Assembly (NCBI RefSeq): GCF_052145335.1
Contig: NZ_JBKQOU010000184.1
Location: 1-6,040, forward strand
Direction of reading: 5' to 3'
Length of the DNA stretch: 6,040 bases
Source: Rhodoblastus sp052145335
GTDB taxonomy: Bacteria; Pseudomonadota; Alphaproteobacteria; Rhizobiales; Beijerinckiaceae
Shown here in pieces: positions 5,488 through 6,040 of this stretch. Numbering within the stretch: position 1 is the first letter of the stretch; every line of letters begins with the position of its first letter. The translations under genes were made by a program, and so were the position numbers. The notes beneath the pieces were generated by a model that was given only the letters and a program-made list of their open reading frames with translations, was not told where the DNA came from and did not search any database.

Positions 5488-5566
5488 ACCTCGTTTAGAT
5501 TTCCTATTCACCGCCAACATCAATACGGATTTTCGATTGGCGACGAATTAGTGCATGTACGTTTGC

Positions 5567-5572
5567 ATTATA
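5567..5572 (-). promoter_or_regulatory. Possible sigma-70 -10 element for the barrel gene
   Basis: TATAAT on the minus strand, a perfect -10 hexamer, would start transcription near 5560 and leave a leader of about 125 nt. No good -35 hexamer is found at 16-18 bases, and AT-rich DNA produces chance matches, so support is weak. Confidence 0.25.
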
Positions 5573-5758
5573 AGATACTGCAAAGGACAAATTACATTTA
5601 TATGAAACACCACAGCTAATCTGGGGTTAAAAACTCATATTGGGCTGCTGGTTTAATTCAATATCAATGTTGTATTTGTGCAACAAAGCGCTATATAACA
5701 ATAATTTGTATCTCCGCTTGCTAAGCGTAGGCGTAAAATTATTTTTATATTTGTGAAC

Positions 5759-6040
5759 TCAATAAGATTTGTACTGTAATATTTCTGCGGCGAGAGCCCG
5801 CCATTCATCCAGGGCCTCTAAAATCACTCCGCGCGTCGTCATCGAAACAAGCTGCATTTCAACGAGATTTACGACCTTCCGACGTACCGTCTCCCGCGGA
5901 ATTTTCAGGACTTCGGCGATGTCTATGCAGGAGACCACTGTTATCGCAACGCCGGATCTCGAATTCGAAATGCCGAGGAAACCGATGGCAAGGAATATGA
6001 ATGCTTCCTCGACGGTCAGTTGGCGCCGCGCGCGCGCGGC
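5759..6040 (-). CDS. Winged-helix-like DNA-binding protein, C-terminal part only
   Basis: The frame enters at the right edge and ends with TGA at 5759, giving 93 residues; the N-terminus is outside the window. It opens with an Arg-rich stretch (AARARRQLTVEEAF). Then follow a helix (DIAEVLKI), the recognition-helix-like PRETVRRKVVNLVE at about 48-61, a wing-like QLVSMTTRGVIL, and a C-terminal helix (EALDEWRALAAEIL). Helix, turn, recognition helix and wing together resemble the winged-helix domains of MarR- or Crp-like regulators, especially the PRETVRRKV pattern. I cannot place it in a named family, and effector and targets are unknown. It shares the strand of the barrel gene, but the AT-rich gap makes co-transcription unlikely. 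It could regulate either the barrel gene or a gene beyond the edge. Confidence 0.6.
   Translation of the reverse strand, partial: AARARRQLTVEEAFIFLAIGFLGISNSRSGVAITVVSCIDIAEVLKIPRETVRRKVVNLVEMQLVSMTTRGVILEALDEWRALAAEILQYKSY

Larger units (their letters stand above)
5437..5758. other. AT-rich intergenic region upstream of the exported barrel gene
   Basis: About 320 bases without a supportable gene and much richer in A+T than its surroundings. It carries a perfect 10-bp palindrome (5478-5487), a repeated 9-mer GTTTGCATT (5468-5476 and 5561-5569), a consensus -10 hexamer on the minus strand (5567-5572) and a small hairpin CGCTT-GCT-AAGCG (5715-5727). It most likely holds the promoter and operators of the barrel gene and the 3' end signals of the winged-helix gene. 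Confidence 0.5.

Noticed and set aside
5477..5492. GG-N10-GC spacing on the minus strand upstream of the barrel gene
   Set aside because: The GG and GC are correctly spaced, but the surrounding TGGCAC and TTGC bases are mostly missing, and the stretch is better explained by the CACAATTGTG palindrome.
5502..5517. TTGGCGG on the minus strand as a sigma-54 -24 element for the barrel gene
   Set aside because: The bases 10 further on read GA instead of the invariant GC, and the rest of the -12 element does not match.
5715..5727. CGCTT-GCT-AAGCG hairpin as a terminator of the winged-helix gene
   Set aside because: The stem is only 5 bp and no T run follows it on the minus strand.

Overview
The window looks like part of an aromatic-compound catabolic locus from a GC-rich Gram-negative bacterium. 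An alphaproteobacterium of the Hyphomicrobiales is my best guess, from base composition and the feel of the proteins; I could run no search. Coding parts are GC-rich, while the gap at 5437-5758 is strikingly AT-rich.

Layout, left to right. Positions 1-669 (minus) hold the first 223 codons of a benzoate/toluate-type Rieske dioxygenase large subunit, cut by the window edge. Positions 670-1311 are a long divergent control region. It carries a near-consensus sigma-54 promoter (965-981) pointing at the dioxygenase, a terminator-like hairpin inside the resulting leader, an IHF-like site and two TTGAT-core boxes that could be activator sites. Positions 1312-3138 (plus) encode a complete sigma-54-dependent activator of the XylR/DmpR/MopR family, with its zinc site and the phenol-pocket residues known from MopR all in place. 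On the minus strand there follow a frameshifted and truncated remnant that resembles the start of an AEC-family permease (3178-3341), an intact HpaI-type class II aldolase (3413-4204), a scrambled remnant of the C-terminal part of pyruvate carboxylase (4261-4387), and an exported protein (4528-5436) that is probably a beta-barrel of the kind found in phenol and meta-pathway clusters. The right edge (5759-6040, minus) holds the C-terminal 93 residues of a small winged-helix-like DNA-binding protein.

How the parts may work together (inference): the activator senses a phenol-like effector, binds upstream boxes and, with IHF bending the DNA, drives the dioxygenase operon from the sigma-54 promoter. 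The outer-membrane protein would admit hydrophobic aromatics, and the aldolase could cleave a hydroxy-oxo-acid ring-cleavage product to pyruvate and an aldehyde.

The most notable points are the pairing of a phenol-type sigma-54 sensor with a benzoate-type dioxygenase, and the aldolase lying between two unrelated gene remnants, which suggests that this locus was assembled by recombination. I found no RNA gene, CRISPR array, insertion sequence or complete mobile element.
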